Shown: positions 8,128-17,408, counted from the stretch's first letter. The stretch is DNA of 64,000 nucleotides from Tardiphaga robiniae (GCF_001618955.1 NZ_LVYV01000045.1:186001-250000), one strand, 5' to 3'. Notes: generated from the sequence alone by a model not told the origin. Made by a program: numbers and translations.

Positions 8128-9486
8128 ATGTCGAACCGCCCTACCCAATATGCCGAGTACCCTCAGCACCACGCACACGACCATGGACGGCCACAGGCGC
8201 GCCGCGTCGGGCCGGTCAAGGTGCCCGCCTCCAAAGCCAGTCAAAGCGATTACACGATCGCCCATCGTGGCAAGCAAGTTCGCATCGGACCTGTGGTGTT
8301 CTGGATCGTCGTCGGCACGGTGACCGTGCTGGGGGCGTGGTCTGCGGCCACAGCCACTTACTTTGCCTTTCGCGACGACGTGCTGACCAAGCTCATCGCA
8401 CGCCAGGCGGACATGCAATATGCCTACGAAGATCGCATCGCCGAACTCCGCGCCAAGATCGACCGCACCACCAGCCGCCAGATGCTGGACCAGGAGCAGT
8501 TCGACCAGAAGCTCGATCAGGTCATGCGCCGGCAGACTACGCTGGAATCGCGCGCCACGGCGCTCGGCGCCATGCCCGATCTGTCTGTTACAGGTTCGAT
8601 CGGCAAGCCGCCGGCCCGTGGCGCCGCGATCGAGCCGACGACGTCAATCCCCAAGCCCTCACCGATCAGCGACACGGTGACCTTCGTGGCGCCGCCGGAT
8701 CGCGAAGCGCGGCTTGAGTCCCGTACCCCTGCACTCACGGCCCAGCAACCGAACCAGTTCGCCAAACTCGGCGGCGTCGACAATGTGATCGGTCGCCTGC
8801 AGGCCTCGCTCGATCAGGTCGAGAGCCGACAGATTGCGACGCTCGCCGCGGCCGAAGAATCCCTGGACTCCAAGGTTCGCCGCATGCGCGGCGCGATCTC
8901 GGACCTCGGGCTCAATATGGCGAAACTCGAATCCGCCACACCGCGCGCGCCCATGGGCGGTCCGTTTGTGCCGGTCAAATTGTCATCGAGCGCGGATCCG
9001 TTCGAACGCCAGCTCTACCGCATCCACGTGACCCGTGCGCAGATGGACAGGCTGAATCGCACCATGGCGCTGGTGCCCTATCGCAAGCCGGTCGTCGGCG
9101 AAGTCGAATTCACTTCGGGCTTCGGCGTCCGCAGCGATCCGTTCCTCGGCCGCCCCGCAATGCATACGGGCCTCGATTTCCGCGGCGCCACGGGCGACCC
9201 GATCCGCGCCACAGCCAACGGCCGCGTCGTTTCCGCAGCCTATGCCGGCGGCTACGGCCGCATGGTCGAGATCGACCATGGCAACGGATTGTCGACCCGC
9301 TACGGCCATATGTCCGTGATCAACGTCAAGGTCGGCGATGTCATCAAGATCGGCCAGGTGATCGGCCTGGTCGGCTCGACCGGCCGCTCCACCGGTCCGC
9401 ATCTGCACTATGAAACCCGTATCGATGGCGAAGCCGTCGATCCGCAGAAGTTTCTCCGCGCCGGCGTCCGCCTCAACGCAGGCTAG
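8128..9486 (+). CDS. M23-family peptidoglycan endopeptidase, membrane anchored, coiled coil
   Basis: A 452-residue protein. I start at ATG 8128 because AGGAG lies six bases upstream and earlier codons overlap the peroxiredoxin gene. A basic, His-rich cytoplasmic leader is followed by one membrane segment at about residues 54-75, then coiled-coil stretches (residues about 85-135 and 215-270) and a C-terminal LytM/M23 domain. The zinc motifs HTGLD (HxxxD) and GPHLHYE (HxH) are intact, so a real DD-endopeptidase is expected rather than an EnvC-like activator. It should act in the periplasm during wall growth or division. It lies 91 bp downstream of the peroxiredoxin gene. Confidence 0.92.
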   Translation: MSNRPTQYAEYPQHHAHDHGRPQARRVGPVKVPASKASQSDYTIAHRGKQVRIGPVVFWIVVGTVTVLGAWSAATATYFAFRDDVLTKLIARQADMQYAYEDRIAELRAKIDRTTSRQMLDQEQFDQKLDQVMRRQTTLESRATALGAMPDLSVTGSIGKPPARGAAIEPTTSIPKPSPISDTVTFVAPPDREARLESRTPALTAQQPNQFAKLGGVDNVIGRLQASLDQVESRQIATLAAAEESLDSKVRRMRGAISDLGLNMAKLESATPRAPMGGPFVPVKLSSSADPFERQLYRIHVTRAQMDRLNRTMALVPYRKPVVGEVEFTSGFGVRSDPFLGRPAMHTGLDFRGATGDPIRATANGRVVSAAYAGGYGRMVEIDHGNGLSTRYGHMSVINVKVGDVIKIGQVIGLVGSTGRSTGPHLHYETRIDGEAVDPQKFLRAGVRLNAG

Positions 9487-9660
9487 GTGCGGCACGCAGA
9501 CGGGGCATGGAGGGCATTGTTGCCCTGCCCTGACTGTGGTTGAAGCGGGTCTCCGTCAATCCGAGGCAGCCCGTTGAAATCCCCCCGACGCATCGGTCCC
9601 CGTTTCCCCCGTCTCGGCCGGTTCTGTTTCCGCGCCACACGACGGGTCGCGACCTGGGCG

Positions 9661-11721
9661 ATGACGCTGGCAAGTTTTCACGCCAACGACTCCCATTTCA
9701 CGGTCCGTCGCATCGCAGAGATCCGCGCCAAGCTTGCGCGCGGTGAGACAGTCTTGCTTGCCGGCCTCGGACTGCCCGGGACGCACAATTCGGGCGTGGC
9801 GCTGGTCGAAGTCACGCAGGCTCAGGGCCCGCGCCTCATCATCAACAACGAAGAAGAGCGCTTCTCGGGCGACAAGCACACCACGCAATATCCGCGCGCC
9901 GCGCTCGATGCGATGCGCGTCACGCTGCAGGCGATGGGCCGTGACGTCGCTGATATCGATGCATGGCTGACAACCTGGGACTACCCTGATCTGCTGGGCA
10001 CGCTGGTGCGAAGCATCGCCGAAGAACTTCCCGACGGATTGAAGCTGCTGCGCACCAGGAACTCCGTCAGCTTCGACGCACGACGCCTCGAGCAGATGAC
10101 GCGGACCCCGAAACTGCTCCGCAAGCAATTCGGCCTGCCTGCGCGTGTCCCGCTGCTGATGATGCCGCACCACGACAACCACGCCTGGTTCTCATTTGCA
10201 GCGTCGCCCTTCCCCGATGACGAACCGGTCGCGATCGCCGTGCTGGATGGTACAGGCGATCAGGGCTCGATCTCGCTCTATGTCGCTGAGCACAGGGAGA
10301 TGCAGCGGCTGTATTGCAATAACAGCGTGTTCGACTCCCTCGGTGCGTTCTACAGCGTCATCTCGTCGACACAGGGCGGCTGGACCTGGCTCTCCAGCGA
10401 GGGCCGCTATATGGGCGCGGCCGCCTGGGGCGACATGGATCGCGCCAGCAATTCGTATTACGCACGCTTGCGCGAGGTGCTGCATTTCGGTGCAAATGGC
10501 GAGATCCAACTCAACCGCGCCATGGGCAACTGGTACTGCGACCCGTTCGAGGCGCCTTATAAGTCCGCATTGATCAAGATTCTCGGCGAGCCGCTCAAAC
10601 CAGATCAGCTCTGGAATCCGGACGCCGTGCTGCGCGTCGAAGATATTCAGCATCGACCGGATACGCAGGATCGCCTCGATAAGGCCGCGGCCACGCAACT
10701 CGTCTTCGAGGACGCGATGAAGCACGTCGTCGATCATCTGCTGCGCACCACCGGCGCGCATCGGCTGGTGCTCACCGGTGGCGTGGCACTGAACGCGCTC
10801 GGCAATATGCGACTGCTGCAGCATTTCGATGAGGCGTGGTTCACACAGGCTCAGGGGTGTGCAAAGCGACTGCATCTGTGGATTCCACCAACGCCTGGCG
10901 ATCCCGGCGTGACCATCGGCGCAACCTGGATGTTCGCGCATCTCATCGGCGCGCCACGCGGCGCCGCGATGACGCACGCGTTCTATTGCGGCGATGCGCC
11001 GACGCAGGGCGACATCACCGCGGCACTGCAGGCTGATGACATCAAGACACAGACGATCGGCAATATCTCAACGCCTGAGGGCTGCGATGCAATTGCCGAC
11101 CTGATGGCCTTCATGGTCACGCAGAACGGCATCATCGCGCTTTATCAGGGCGCGGCAGAAACCGGTCCACGCGCGCTCGGTCATCGCTCGATCCTCGCCA
11201 ACCCCTGCGACGCCGGCACGCGCGAACGGCTCAATGAACGCGTGAAATATCGCGAGGCGATCCGCCCGTTGGCGCCGATGGCGACGCTTGACGCGGCGCA
11301 CGAGTATTTCGATTTGCTGGAGGGCGCGTCCGACGCGGACTACAATGCCTATAACTACATGGTGCTGACGGCACAATCGAAGCCGCATGCACGAGAGAGA
11401 ATTCCGGCCGTTATCCATGCCGATGGCACCGGCCGTATCCAGATTGTCCGCGCCGAGGACGATCCGCTAACCTATGCCTATCTCAAGGCGCTCGGTCGCC
11501 ATATCGGCGTCGAGTTGTCGGTGAATACCTCATTCAACGTCGCCGGCCCGATCGCACAGACGCCGCAGCAGGCCGTCGAGACCTTGCGCCGTTCGGCGGG
11601 TCTCGACGTGGTGCTGATGGTTGCAATAGACGGTCAGGTAACCGCCGCCTGGCATGGCGGCACCCCCGACAGCGGCCGCTTCACGGCGTGGCTATCGGAG
11701 TGGACGCGCAGCCGCAGTTAG
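9661..11721 (+). CDS. NodU/CmcH-family carbamoyltransferase
   Basis: A 686-residue O-carbamoyltransferase. The N-terminal Kae1/YrdC-type ASKHA part has the first loop as LGLPGTHNSGVALVE, the metal-binding HHDNH, the VLDGTGDQGS nucleotide segment and the later LTGGVALN. The C-terminal carbamoyltransferase part includes the ETGPRALGHRS element. Family members transfer carbamoyl from carbamoyl phosphate via carbamoyl-AMP to a sugar or antibiotic hydroxyl (NodU on Nod factor, TobZ, NovN). No nodulation or antibiotic cluster is visible nearby, so it is a stand-alone enzyme, perhaps modifying a surface glycan. ATG 9661 is chosen over a TTG at 9574; neither has a strong RBS. Its last codon overlaps the end of the convergent Bug receptor gene by 4 bp. 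Confidence 0.88.
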   Translation: MTLASFHANDSHFTVRRIAEIRAKLARGETVLLAGLGLPGTHNSGVALVEVTQAQGPRLIINNEEERFSGDKHTTQYPRAALDAMRVTLQAMGRDVADIDAWLTTWDYPDLLGTLVRSIAEELPDGLKLLRTRNSVSFDARRLEQMTRTPKLLRKQFGLPARVPLLMMPHHDNHAWFSFAASPFPDDEPVAIAVLDGTGDQGSISLYVAEHREMQRLYCNNSVFDSLGAFYSVISSTQGGWTWLSSEGRYMGAAAWGDMDRASNSYYARLREVLHFGANGEIQLNRAMGNWYCDPFEAPYKSALIKILGEPLKPDQLWNPDAVLRVEDIQHRPDTQDRLDKAAATQLVFEDAMKHVVDHLLRTTGAHRLVLTGGVALNALGNMRLLQHFDEAWFTQAQGCAKRLHLWIPPTPGDPGVTIGATWMFAHLIGAPRGAAMTHAFYCGDAPTQGDITAALQADDIKTQTIGNISTPEGCDAIADLMAFMVTQNGIIALYQGAAETGPRALGHRSILANPCDAGTRERLNERVKYREAIRPLAPMATLDAAHEYFDLLEGASDADYNAYNYMVLTAQSKPHARERIPAVIHADGTGRIQIVRAEDDPLTYAYLKALGRHIGVELSVNTSFNVAGPIAQTPQQAVETLRRSAGLDVVLMVAIDGQVTAAWHGGTPDSGRFTAWLSEWTRSRS

Positions 11722-12698
11722 ACCTTGCCGATCTTTCTTGCGACGGCAACCAGACGCGCACTGTCCTTGGCCACGAACGCCGCGAACTCTTCCGAGTCCT
11801 GATAGGCGGGCATGTTACCGGCAGCCTCGAACGTCTTCGTGACTTCCGGATCGCTCATCGCCTGCTTCATCGTCTCACGCAACTTGGTCACGACCGGTGC
11901 GGGCATTCCCTTCGGCGCGAACAGGCCTGCCCAGATGTAGAACTCGACATCGGGATAGCCCAGTTCCTTGAACGTCGGCAGATTCGGGAAGGCAGCGAGG
12001 CGTTCTCCGCCGAAGTTCGCGAGAACACGCAGTGTCCCGGCATCGACATGCTGCTTGAGCGTGCCCGGCGCCGAGGCCAGCGCCTGGATTTGGCCGCCCA
12101 GGAGATCGCTGATCGCAGGGGTCGCACCACGATACGGCACATGAAGCAGCTTGATGCCTGCCGCAATCGCGAACATCTCCATCGAGACGTGCAACGTACC
12201 GAACGGGCCCGACGATCCGTATGATATCGCTCCGGGACGCGCCTTGGCGTCGGCGACGAATTCCTCAATCGACTTCCAGGGCGCGCTGGCCGGCACCGCG
12301 AACAGGGTCGGATCCGCGAGCACGCGCGCGACCGGCTGCAGTTGGTCGACCTCATAGGCAACTGGCCTATCGTAGATGCGATCCGACTCGGGCAGCACCG
12401 CAAGCGAAGACAGCGTCATCAGCAGCGTATGCCCGTCAGGCTGGGCGCGGGCAACGGTCGCGTTGCCGAGCGAGCCGCCAGCGCCGCTGCGGTTGTCGAT
12501 GATGATCGGCTTGCCGAGGACCTTCTGCATATAGCTCGCGACCGGACGCGCGGCGATATCGGCCTGCCCGCCGGCCGGAAATGGCACGACCATAGTGATG
12601 TTGCGGCTTGGCCAAGCTTCCTGCGCGCGTACACCCTGACCGGTCAAAGCGAGCGTCGACAGGCCCCCGAGGCCTGCAATGAAGTCACGACGTTTCAT
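11718..12698 (-). CDS. Bug-family tripartite tricarboxylate transporter (TctC-like) substrate-binding protein
   Basis: A 326-residue periplasmic receptor. The start MKRRDFIAGLGG at 12698 is chosen for its twin-arginine-like, hydrophobic export signal ending near GVRAQ; a longer frame adds only an implausible leader. The mature protein begins with the family's WPSRNITMVVPFPAGGQADIAAR signature and keeps the IIDNRSGAGGSLG loop. No TctA/TctB membrane genes are present, which is common for these amplified orphan receptors. The gene is about 200 bp downstream of a fumarylacetoacetate-hydrolase-family gene on the same strand, suggesting uptake of a carboxylate that the hydrolase pathway consumes. 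Confidence 0.9.
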   Translation of the reverse strand: MKRRDFIAGLGGLSTLALTGQGVRAQEAWPSRNITMVVPFPAGGQADIAARPVASYMQKVLGKPIIIDNRSGAGGSLGNATVARAQPDGHTLLMTLSSLAVLPESDRIYDRPVAYEVDQLQPVARVLADPTLFAVPASAPWKSIEEFVADAKARPGAISYGSSGPFGTLHVSMEMFAIAAGIKLLHVPYRGATPAISDLLGGQIQALASAPGTLKQHVDAGTLRVLANFGGERLAAFPNLPTFKELGYPDVEFYIWAGLFAPKGMPAPVVTKLRETMKQAMSDPEVTKTFEAAGNMPAYQDSEEFAAFVAKDSARLVAVARKIGKV

Positions 12699-12894
12699 AC
12701 TTGTCTCCCGTTTTGTTTTTGAGCAACGCATTGGTTTCAGTCGCATCCAGGGGACGACGCGCCATCTCGGGAGACAGCGCCTGCGCGCCTTGGAGCTCTT
12801 TCAAAGCTCTAAGTTGTTGAAGTTCGCAGAATTGAGCGTGGGGCAGATGATGCCCCGCGCCTCTTCATCAAAACCGCAACCTATGTAGGCTTAA

Positions 12895-13764
12895 TCAGCC
12901 GACCGGGTTTTCGAGTTTGCCGATGCCGCTGACCTCGATCGTAACCACGTCGCCCTTCTTCAGGAAGCGCGGCGGCGTGAAGCCGAGGCCGACGCCAGCC
13001 GGCGTTCCGGTCGCGATCAGATCGCCCGGCTCCAGCGTGATCCCTGCCGAGAGCGTCTCGATCAGCGTCGGAATGTCGAAGATGAGATCGGTCACCGACG
13101 CATCCTGGCGCCTTTCGCCGTTGACGGATGTCGTCAGTCGCATTTTCGTCGGGTCAGGCATCTCGTCAGCGGTCAGGATCGCCGGACCCATCGGGCAGAA
13201 ACCGTCGATGCCCTTGCCGATGAACCACTGGCGATGCTTGTGCTGCAGCGTGCGTGCCGTAACGTCATTGATGATAGTGTAACCGAACACATGCGCCAGC
13301 GCGTCCTGCTTCTTGATGCCGCGGCCGCCAAGCCCGATGACGACCGTCAGCTCGCCTTCGTAGTCGGTGCTGTCGGTCGGATCGAGATAGTTCGGGATCG
13401 ACTTGCCGGAACCAATCACCGTGCTCGACGGCTTCGTGAAGATGACTGGCGCTTCCGGCACGACTTCCTTTGCCGAAGAGTCGAAACCGCTACCCGCGAA
13501 TTCCTTCGCGTGCTCATGGTAGTTCTTGCCAACACAAAACACGTTGCGTGCCGGACGCGGGATTGGCGCAAGAAGCTCGACGCTGGCGATAGGAAGGGGA
13601 GCGCCCGCTGAAGCGGTAAGCGTACCCTTCAGGCTATCGAAATTGGCAATTAGCGCAATCATATCGGGGGCAACGTCGCGCGGCAGCGGCGAGACCTGAG
13701 TGAGCGCCTGATCTGCAATGCCGACCGTGGCCCGGCCCTCATGCAGGAAAGTAACAAGGTGCAT
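12895..13764 (-). CDS. Fumarylacetoacetate hydrolase family protein
   Basis: A 289-residue FAH-superfamily enzyme, full length. It has the FCVGKNYHEHAKEF signature, the metal-ligand region EGELTVVIG and the GDLIATGTPAGVG segment near the C-terminus. Members hydrolyse or decarboxylate beta-diketo or 2-oxo acids (5-carboxymethyl-2-hydroxymuconate isomerase, acylpyruvase, ureidoglycolate lyase-like) using a divalent metal in the cytoplasm. It sits at the head of a unit with the Bug receptor, divergent from an XRE-cupin regulator. The shared promoter region carries three related inverted repeats, so expression is probably controlled by that regulator. The substrate is not determined. Confidence 0.92.
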   Translation of the reverse strand: MHLVTFLHEGRATVGIADQALTQVSPLPRDVAPDMIALIANFDSLKGTLTASAGAPLPIASVELLAPIPRPARNVFCVGKNYHEHAKEFAGSGFDSSAKEVVPEAPVIFTKPSSTVIGSGKSIPNYLDPTDSTDYEGELTVVIGLGGRGIKKQDALAHVFGYTIINDVTARTLQHKHRQWFIGKGIDGFCPMGPAILTADEMPDPTKMRLTTSVNGERRQDASVTDLIFDIPTLIETLSAGITLEPGDLIATGTPAGVGLGFTPPRFLKKGDVVTIEVSGIGKLENPVG

Positions 13765-13808
13765 TCTTCCTCCTGATATGTCTGCTTGTCCGGCGAACGG
13801 ATCGCCGG

Positions 13809-13887
13809 CATCTTCTAAAGATACATCTATCTTCGATAGAAGATTTTGGCAAGCTGATCATCCCAGCTATTTATTCTTTAGAAGATG
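13809..13887. promoter_or_regulatory. Cluster of three related inverted repeats (putative operators)
   Basis: Three copies of one motif lie between the divergent FAH and XRE-cupin genes. ATCTTCTAAAGA is at 13810-13821. A perfect inverted repeat ATCTTC-GATA-GAAGAT is at 13829-13844. TCTTTAGAAGATG at 13875-13887 is the exact reverse complement of CATCTTCTAAAGA at 13809-13821, so the outer pair forms a 13-bp inverted repeat around the central site. The arrangement fits operator sites for the adjacent dimeric HTH regulator; binding itself is inferred. Confidence 0.6.
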
Positions 13888-13992
13888 CGCGCGGTCATCT
13901 GCCGCAGCAGGATGTGACATGGCGAGCAACGGCGCCTAAGATGGAATCACCAGCGGATTACATCCGCGAATGACATTGGAGCAGCACCCGAT

Positions 13993-14622
13993 ATGGCGAA
14001 ACCGGCGACGCGGAGGGTCGTTCGTGAAGACCCCGTCAGTCGCGCATTCGGCGATCGGGTTCGCATATTGCGTGAACAGGCCAACCTGACCCTGGAGCAG
14101 TTCTCCAAGCAGTCCGGTGTCAGTCGGGCGATGCTGTCGAAAGTCGAGCGCGGCGAGAAGAGCCCGACGATCGGGGTCGCGCGACGTATCGCGCTGGCTC
14201 TGGAGACATCGTTCTCGACGCTGATGGGCGACGACGACGCGCCGCGCCGCGCCTTCGCTGTGGTGCGCAAGGATCAACGCCAGATCTTTCGCGATTCAAA
14301 GACGGGCTTCGAGCGCTTCCTGCTGTCGCCCGTCATGGCCGGCATGGCAGTCGAAGTCGTCCTGCATCACCTGCCCCCGAAAACCTCGACCGGCAAATTG
14401 CCCGCCTACCCGCAGGGCACATCCAAACACGTCCTTGCCACGCACGGACGGGTCACCGTGAGAACCAAGGATACCGAGACGGTTCTGGATGAGGGTGACT
14501 CGCTGTATTTCGAAGTCGACGTCGAGCACTGGTTCGAGAACAAGACTGCGCGCCGGTGTGAATACTATCTCGTGATTTCGGTGCCTCCTAGTTACGGACG
14601 ACGCAGCGACGGCAAGGCCTAG
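13993..14622 (+). CDS. XRE-family transcriptional regulator with C-terminal cupin domain
   Basis: A 209-residue regulator. Residues about 15-75 form an HTH_3 domain (LREQANLTLEQFSKQSGVSRAMLSKVERG is split over helices 2 and 3), and residues about 125-195 form a cupin barrel (HVLATHGRVTVRTKD and following strands), which is the expected effector domain. Proteins of this layout control small catabolic or amine-metabolism operons. It is divergent from the FAH-hydrolase and Bug-receptor genes, and the intervening inverted repeats suggest that it represses or activates both directions. A stable hairpin follows its stop codon. Confidence 0.92.
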   Translation: MAKPATRRVVREDPVSRAFGDRVRILREQANLTLEQFSKQSGVSRAMLSKVERGEKSPTIGVARRIALALETSFSTLMGDDDAPRRAFAVVRKDQRQIFRDSKTGFERFLLSPVMAGMAVEVVLHHLPPKTSTGKLPAYPQGTSKHVLATHGRVTVRTKDTETVLDEGDSLYFEVDVEHWFENKTARRCEYYLVISVPPSYGRRSDGKA

Positions 14623-14644
14623 CACGCGTCCGCAAGTTTGAAGG

Positions 14645-14668
14645 CCCTCGCTCACCTGCGAGCGAGGG
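14645..14668. terminator. Stem-loop between convergent genes
   Basis: CCCTCGCTC (14645-14653) pairs perfectly with GAGCGAGGG (14660-14668) across a 6-base loop. It sits 22 bp after the XRE-cupin stop and before the convergent lipoprotein gene's end. There is no T-run on either side, so it may be a weak terminator or an RNA-stabilising hairpin. Confidence 0.45.
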
Positions 14669-14707
14669 ATCGGTTTGCTAACAGCCGATTTCAATCTGCC
14701 ACACAAT

Positions 14708-14753
14708 TACTTCTTCAGGCAGAGACCAACTACTTCTTCAGGCAGAGACCAAC
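14708..14753. repeat. Perfect 23-bp tandem duplication over a stop codon
   Basis: The 23 bases at 14708-14730 are repeated exactly at 14731-14753. The unit covers the last codons and stop of the collagen-like lipoprotein gene. In the present frame translation stops in the inner copy, so the outer copy is an untranslated relic of a recent slippage-type duplication. Confidence 0.85.
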
Positions 14754-15113
14754 GGTTGGTGTCGTGGTGCACTTGGTGCCATCCGGTGCGCCGCCACTCG
14801 GGCAGACAACGGACACCAGCGTCTCCGTCGCCTCGCAGCTAATCGCGCCATCTGCCTGCACCGCACGGAAGCTGACCGGTGCCGCATCGCCCTTGTCACC
14901 CTTGGCGCCGGGCGTGCCCTGCGGACCTTGCGGTCCCTGTGCACCCGCCTGTCCCTGCGCGCCGGGAATGCCCTGAACGCCTTGCGCACCCTGCGGACCG
15001 GCCGGCCCCTGCGCGCCGGTCTCACCCTTCGGACCTGCCGGTCCGGGATCGCGACCGCAGCCGCCCAGCATCAATGCAACGCCAACAGCAAGAATTGGAA
15101 TGATCTTGTTCAT
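14730..15113 (-). CDS. Collagen-like repeat lipoprotein
   Basis: A 127-residue exported protein. [19 protein letters not shown] is a lipoprotein signal with lipobox LGGC, so Cys19 should be the lipidated residue. Residues about 22-78 are Gly-X-Y triplets rich in Pro, Gln and Ala ([16 protein letters not shown] and on), as in a collagen triple helix. A compact C-terminal part with four cysteines follows, which could be a trimerisation knob or disulphide-bonded cap. Bacterial collagen-like proteins form surface or periplasmic fibres; the role here is unknown. Its low-complexity DNA gives several false ORFs on the other frames. The 3' end carries a 23-bp tandem duplication. Confidence 0.85.
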   Translation of the reverse strand: MNKIIPILAVGVALMLGGCGRDPGPAGPKGETGAQGPAGPQGAQGVQGIPGAQGQAGAQGPQGPQGTPGAKGDKGDAAPVSFRAVQADGAISCEATETLVSVVCPSGGAPDGTKCTTTPTVGLCLKK

Positions 15114-15286
15114 GCCCCACACCCCGTTGAATTCGTGACACCGCGATATGCGGCGTCGGGATAAGCCAGCGCCGGATATTGAGTTCCGGCATGGGGATGA
15201 TATCGGGTGGCAAGAAGAACGGAAGCGGCCGCGCAGCGACGCGACTGTTTCAAGACGCCGCAGACTTTGGCGGGCGGTTAGCTTGC

Positions 15287-16165
15287 TCAGCCGTCTCTCG
15301 GTTGCGAGAGGAGCTCGATCATTTTGGCTTCGTCATCGTCGGGCGCGAAAGCCTTTGCCTTTTCATAGGCTTCAACAGCCGCCGCGCCGACCAGCGGCCT
15401 GGCCTGCAAAAGCTGCTCCGCCAATCTCACAGCATAAGCCGCATCCTTATGGCGCAGTGCAGCGGTGAAGGATGCACCTGAATAATCGCGCGCCACCATC
15501 CGCGGCGCATGTCGCAGCACCTGTGGGCTTGCCGCGACGCCGCTCGCGATGGACTCCAGAACCAGCTTCATGTCCAGCCCGGCATGTTCTGCGATGGCCA
15601 GACCTTCGGCGAGCCCAGCGATATGGATTGCGCCCATCAGGTTGTTGATCAGCTTGTAAACCGTACCCGATCCGACGGGGCCGAAATGCCGGATCGTCGA
15701 TCCGATCGGCGCCAGGAACGGCCGGGCCTTGTCGAGGTCCGCAGTATCCGCGCCGACCAGCAGCGTGAGTTTGCCGCTCGCAGCCGCATCCGGCAGACCG
15801 GTGACCGGACTATCGATATAGATCAGGCCGCGATCCTGCAGCACTTTCGCAAGATCGAGCGCATGCTGGTGCGACACCGTCGAACATTCGATCGCCAGTG
15901 CGCCCTGCTTCGCAGCCCGCCCGGCGCCATCGGTGCCCAGCCACACAGTCTGTGAAGCCTCGTCATCGGCGACCATCGTGACGATGGCATCGGCGCCTTC
16001 GGCTGCATCCGCCGGCGAAGCTGCCCAGCGTGCGCCACGTGCGATCAGATCTTCTGCTTTCGTCCTGCTGCGATTCCAGACGGCAACGCTGAAACCAGCT
16101 TCGAGATAGCGGCCGGCCATGCCGTGCCCCATGCGTCCCAAACCGATGAACGCAATATGGGGCAT
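15287..16165 (-). CDS. 3-hydroxyisobutyrate dehydrogenase family NAD(P)-dependent oxidoreductase
   Basis: A 292-residue beta-hydroxyacid dehydrogenase. The Rossmann start [14 protein letters not shown] (GxGxxG) is at residues 4-17, the substrate-binding [16 protein letters not shown] segment is near 120, and the catalytic lysine lies in [10 protein letters not shown] about residue 170. Family substrates include 3-hydroxyisobutyrate, tartronate semialdehyde, glyoxylate/succinic semialdehyde and 2-(hydroxymethyl)glutarate. It starts 3 bp after the prfB stop on the same strand, so it is probably translated from a prfB read-on transcript. The match to a specific substrate is open. Confidence 0.9.
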   Translation of the reverse strand: MPHIAFIGLGRMGHGMAGRYLEAGFSVAVWNRSRTKAEDLIARGARWAASPADAAEGADAIVTMVADDEASQTVWLGTDGAGRAAKQGALAIECSTVSHQHALDLAKVLQDRGLIYIDSPVTGLPDAAASGKLTLLVGADTADLDKARPFLAPIGSTIRHFGPVGSGTVYKLINNLMGAIHIAGLAEGLAIAEHAGLDMKLVLESIASGVAASPQVLRHAPRMVARDYSGASFTAALRHKDAAYAVRLAEQLLQARPLVGAAAVEAYEKAKAFAPDDDEAKMIELLSQPRDG

Positions 16166-16168
16166 GGC

Positions 16169-17300
16169 TCAGTCCACGTCGTCGATTGCGCCTGGCGACG
16201 TGCCGAAGGCGCGCTGCGCCAGCGTCGCCGCCATGAACTCATCAAGATCGCCGTCGAGCACGCCTGAGGTATCCGACGTCTGCACGCCGGTGCGCAGGTC
16301 CTTCACCATCTGATAGGGCTGCAGCACGTAGGAACGGATCTGGTGACCCCAGCCGATATCGGTCTTGGCAGCCTGATCGGCAGCAGCCTTCTCTTCGCGC
16401 TTCTTCAGCTCGATCTCGTAAAGACGCGCACGCAGCATGTCCCAAGCCTGGGCCTTGTTCTTGTGCTGCGAACGGCCGGCCTGACAGACCACGGCCACGC
16501 CGCTCGGAATATGCGTCAGACGGACGGCCGACTCCGTCTTGTTGACGTGCTGACCGCCGGCGCCACCCGAGCGCATCGTATCGACGCGCACATCGGACTC
16601 GTTGATGTCGATCTTGATGCTGTCGTCCACGACCGGGAAGATCGCAACGCTCGAAAACGAGGTGTGACGACGGGCGTTTGAGTCGTAAGGCGAGATACGC
16701 ACCAGACGATGCACGCCGCCTTCAGTCTTCAGCCAGCCATAGGCATTGTGGCCGGAGATCTGGATCGTCGCCGATTTGATGCCGGCTTCTTCACCCTGCG
16801 TCTCTTCGAGATACTCGATCTTGAAACCGTGTTTTTCAGCCCAGCGCGTATACATGCGCAGCAGCATCGAGGCCCAGTCCTGGCTCTCGGTGCCGCCAGC
16901 GCCGGCATGGACTTCCAGATAGGTATCGAAGCGATCGGCCTCGCCAGAGAGCAGCGCCTCCAGCTCGCGGCGCGCGACTTCCTTCTTGAGCGCTTTGAGC
17001 GCATTCTCGGCTTCCGTCACCACGCCCTGATCACCCTCGGCCTCGCCGAGTTCGATCATCTCGATATTGTCGTCGAGTTCGCGCGTGACTTTGCCGATGC
17101 CCTGAAGCGAATCCTCAAGCGAGGTGCGCTCCTGCATCAGGCGCTGGGCCTTTTGGGGGTCGTTCCAGAGATTGGGGTCTTCGGCGAGAGCGTTCAACTC
17201 TGCAAGTCGTGCCGTGGATGCATCGACGTCAAAGATGCCTCCTCAGCAGCCCGACTGACTGCTTGATCTCTTCTACGAGGCGTTCGATTTCAGCGCGCAT
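16169..17300 (-). CDS. prfB: Peptide chain release factor 2, with programmed +1 frameshift
   Basis: RF2, 376 residues after frameshifting, releases peptides at UGA and UAA. The first 23 codons (ATG at 17298-17300, [15 protein letters not shown]...) end at an in-frame TGA (17229-17231). Slipping +1 at CTT-T-GAC continues as DVDAST and runs to 16169. The GGQ catalytic motif ([13 protein letters not shown]) is intact. The stop-recognition tripeptide, SPF in E. coli RF2, reads SPY ([14 protein letters not shown]), which I recall as common in this class. A simple ORF search would miss the first part and start at an internal Met. The 3-hydroxyisobutyrate-dehydrogenase-like gene follows 3 bp downstream. 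Confidence 0.95.
17228..17243 (-). promoter_or_regulatory. prfB autoregulatory frameshift site
   Basis: Read on the minus strand, 17243 to 17228 is AGGAGG-CAT-CTT-TGA-C. The internal Shine-Dalgarno AGGAGG sits 3 bases before the slippery CTT-T, followed by the UGA stop and C, the least efficient termination context. This is the classic RF2 feedback switch: low RF2 makes ribosomes pause and slip +1. Confidence 0.95.
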
Positions 17301-17408
17301 GGAAACTCTGATCTGGCGGCATCAGCCGCAATACGAATGGTGATCGGGATGTAGCGGCGTGCGCGGCAAAGCGCAATCCGCAAGGATCTGCTGTAGGTCA
17401 GATGAGCC

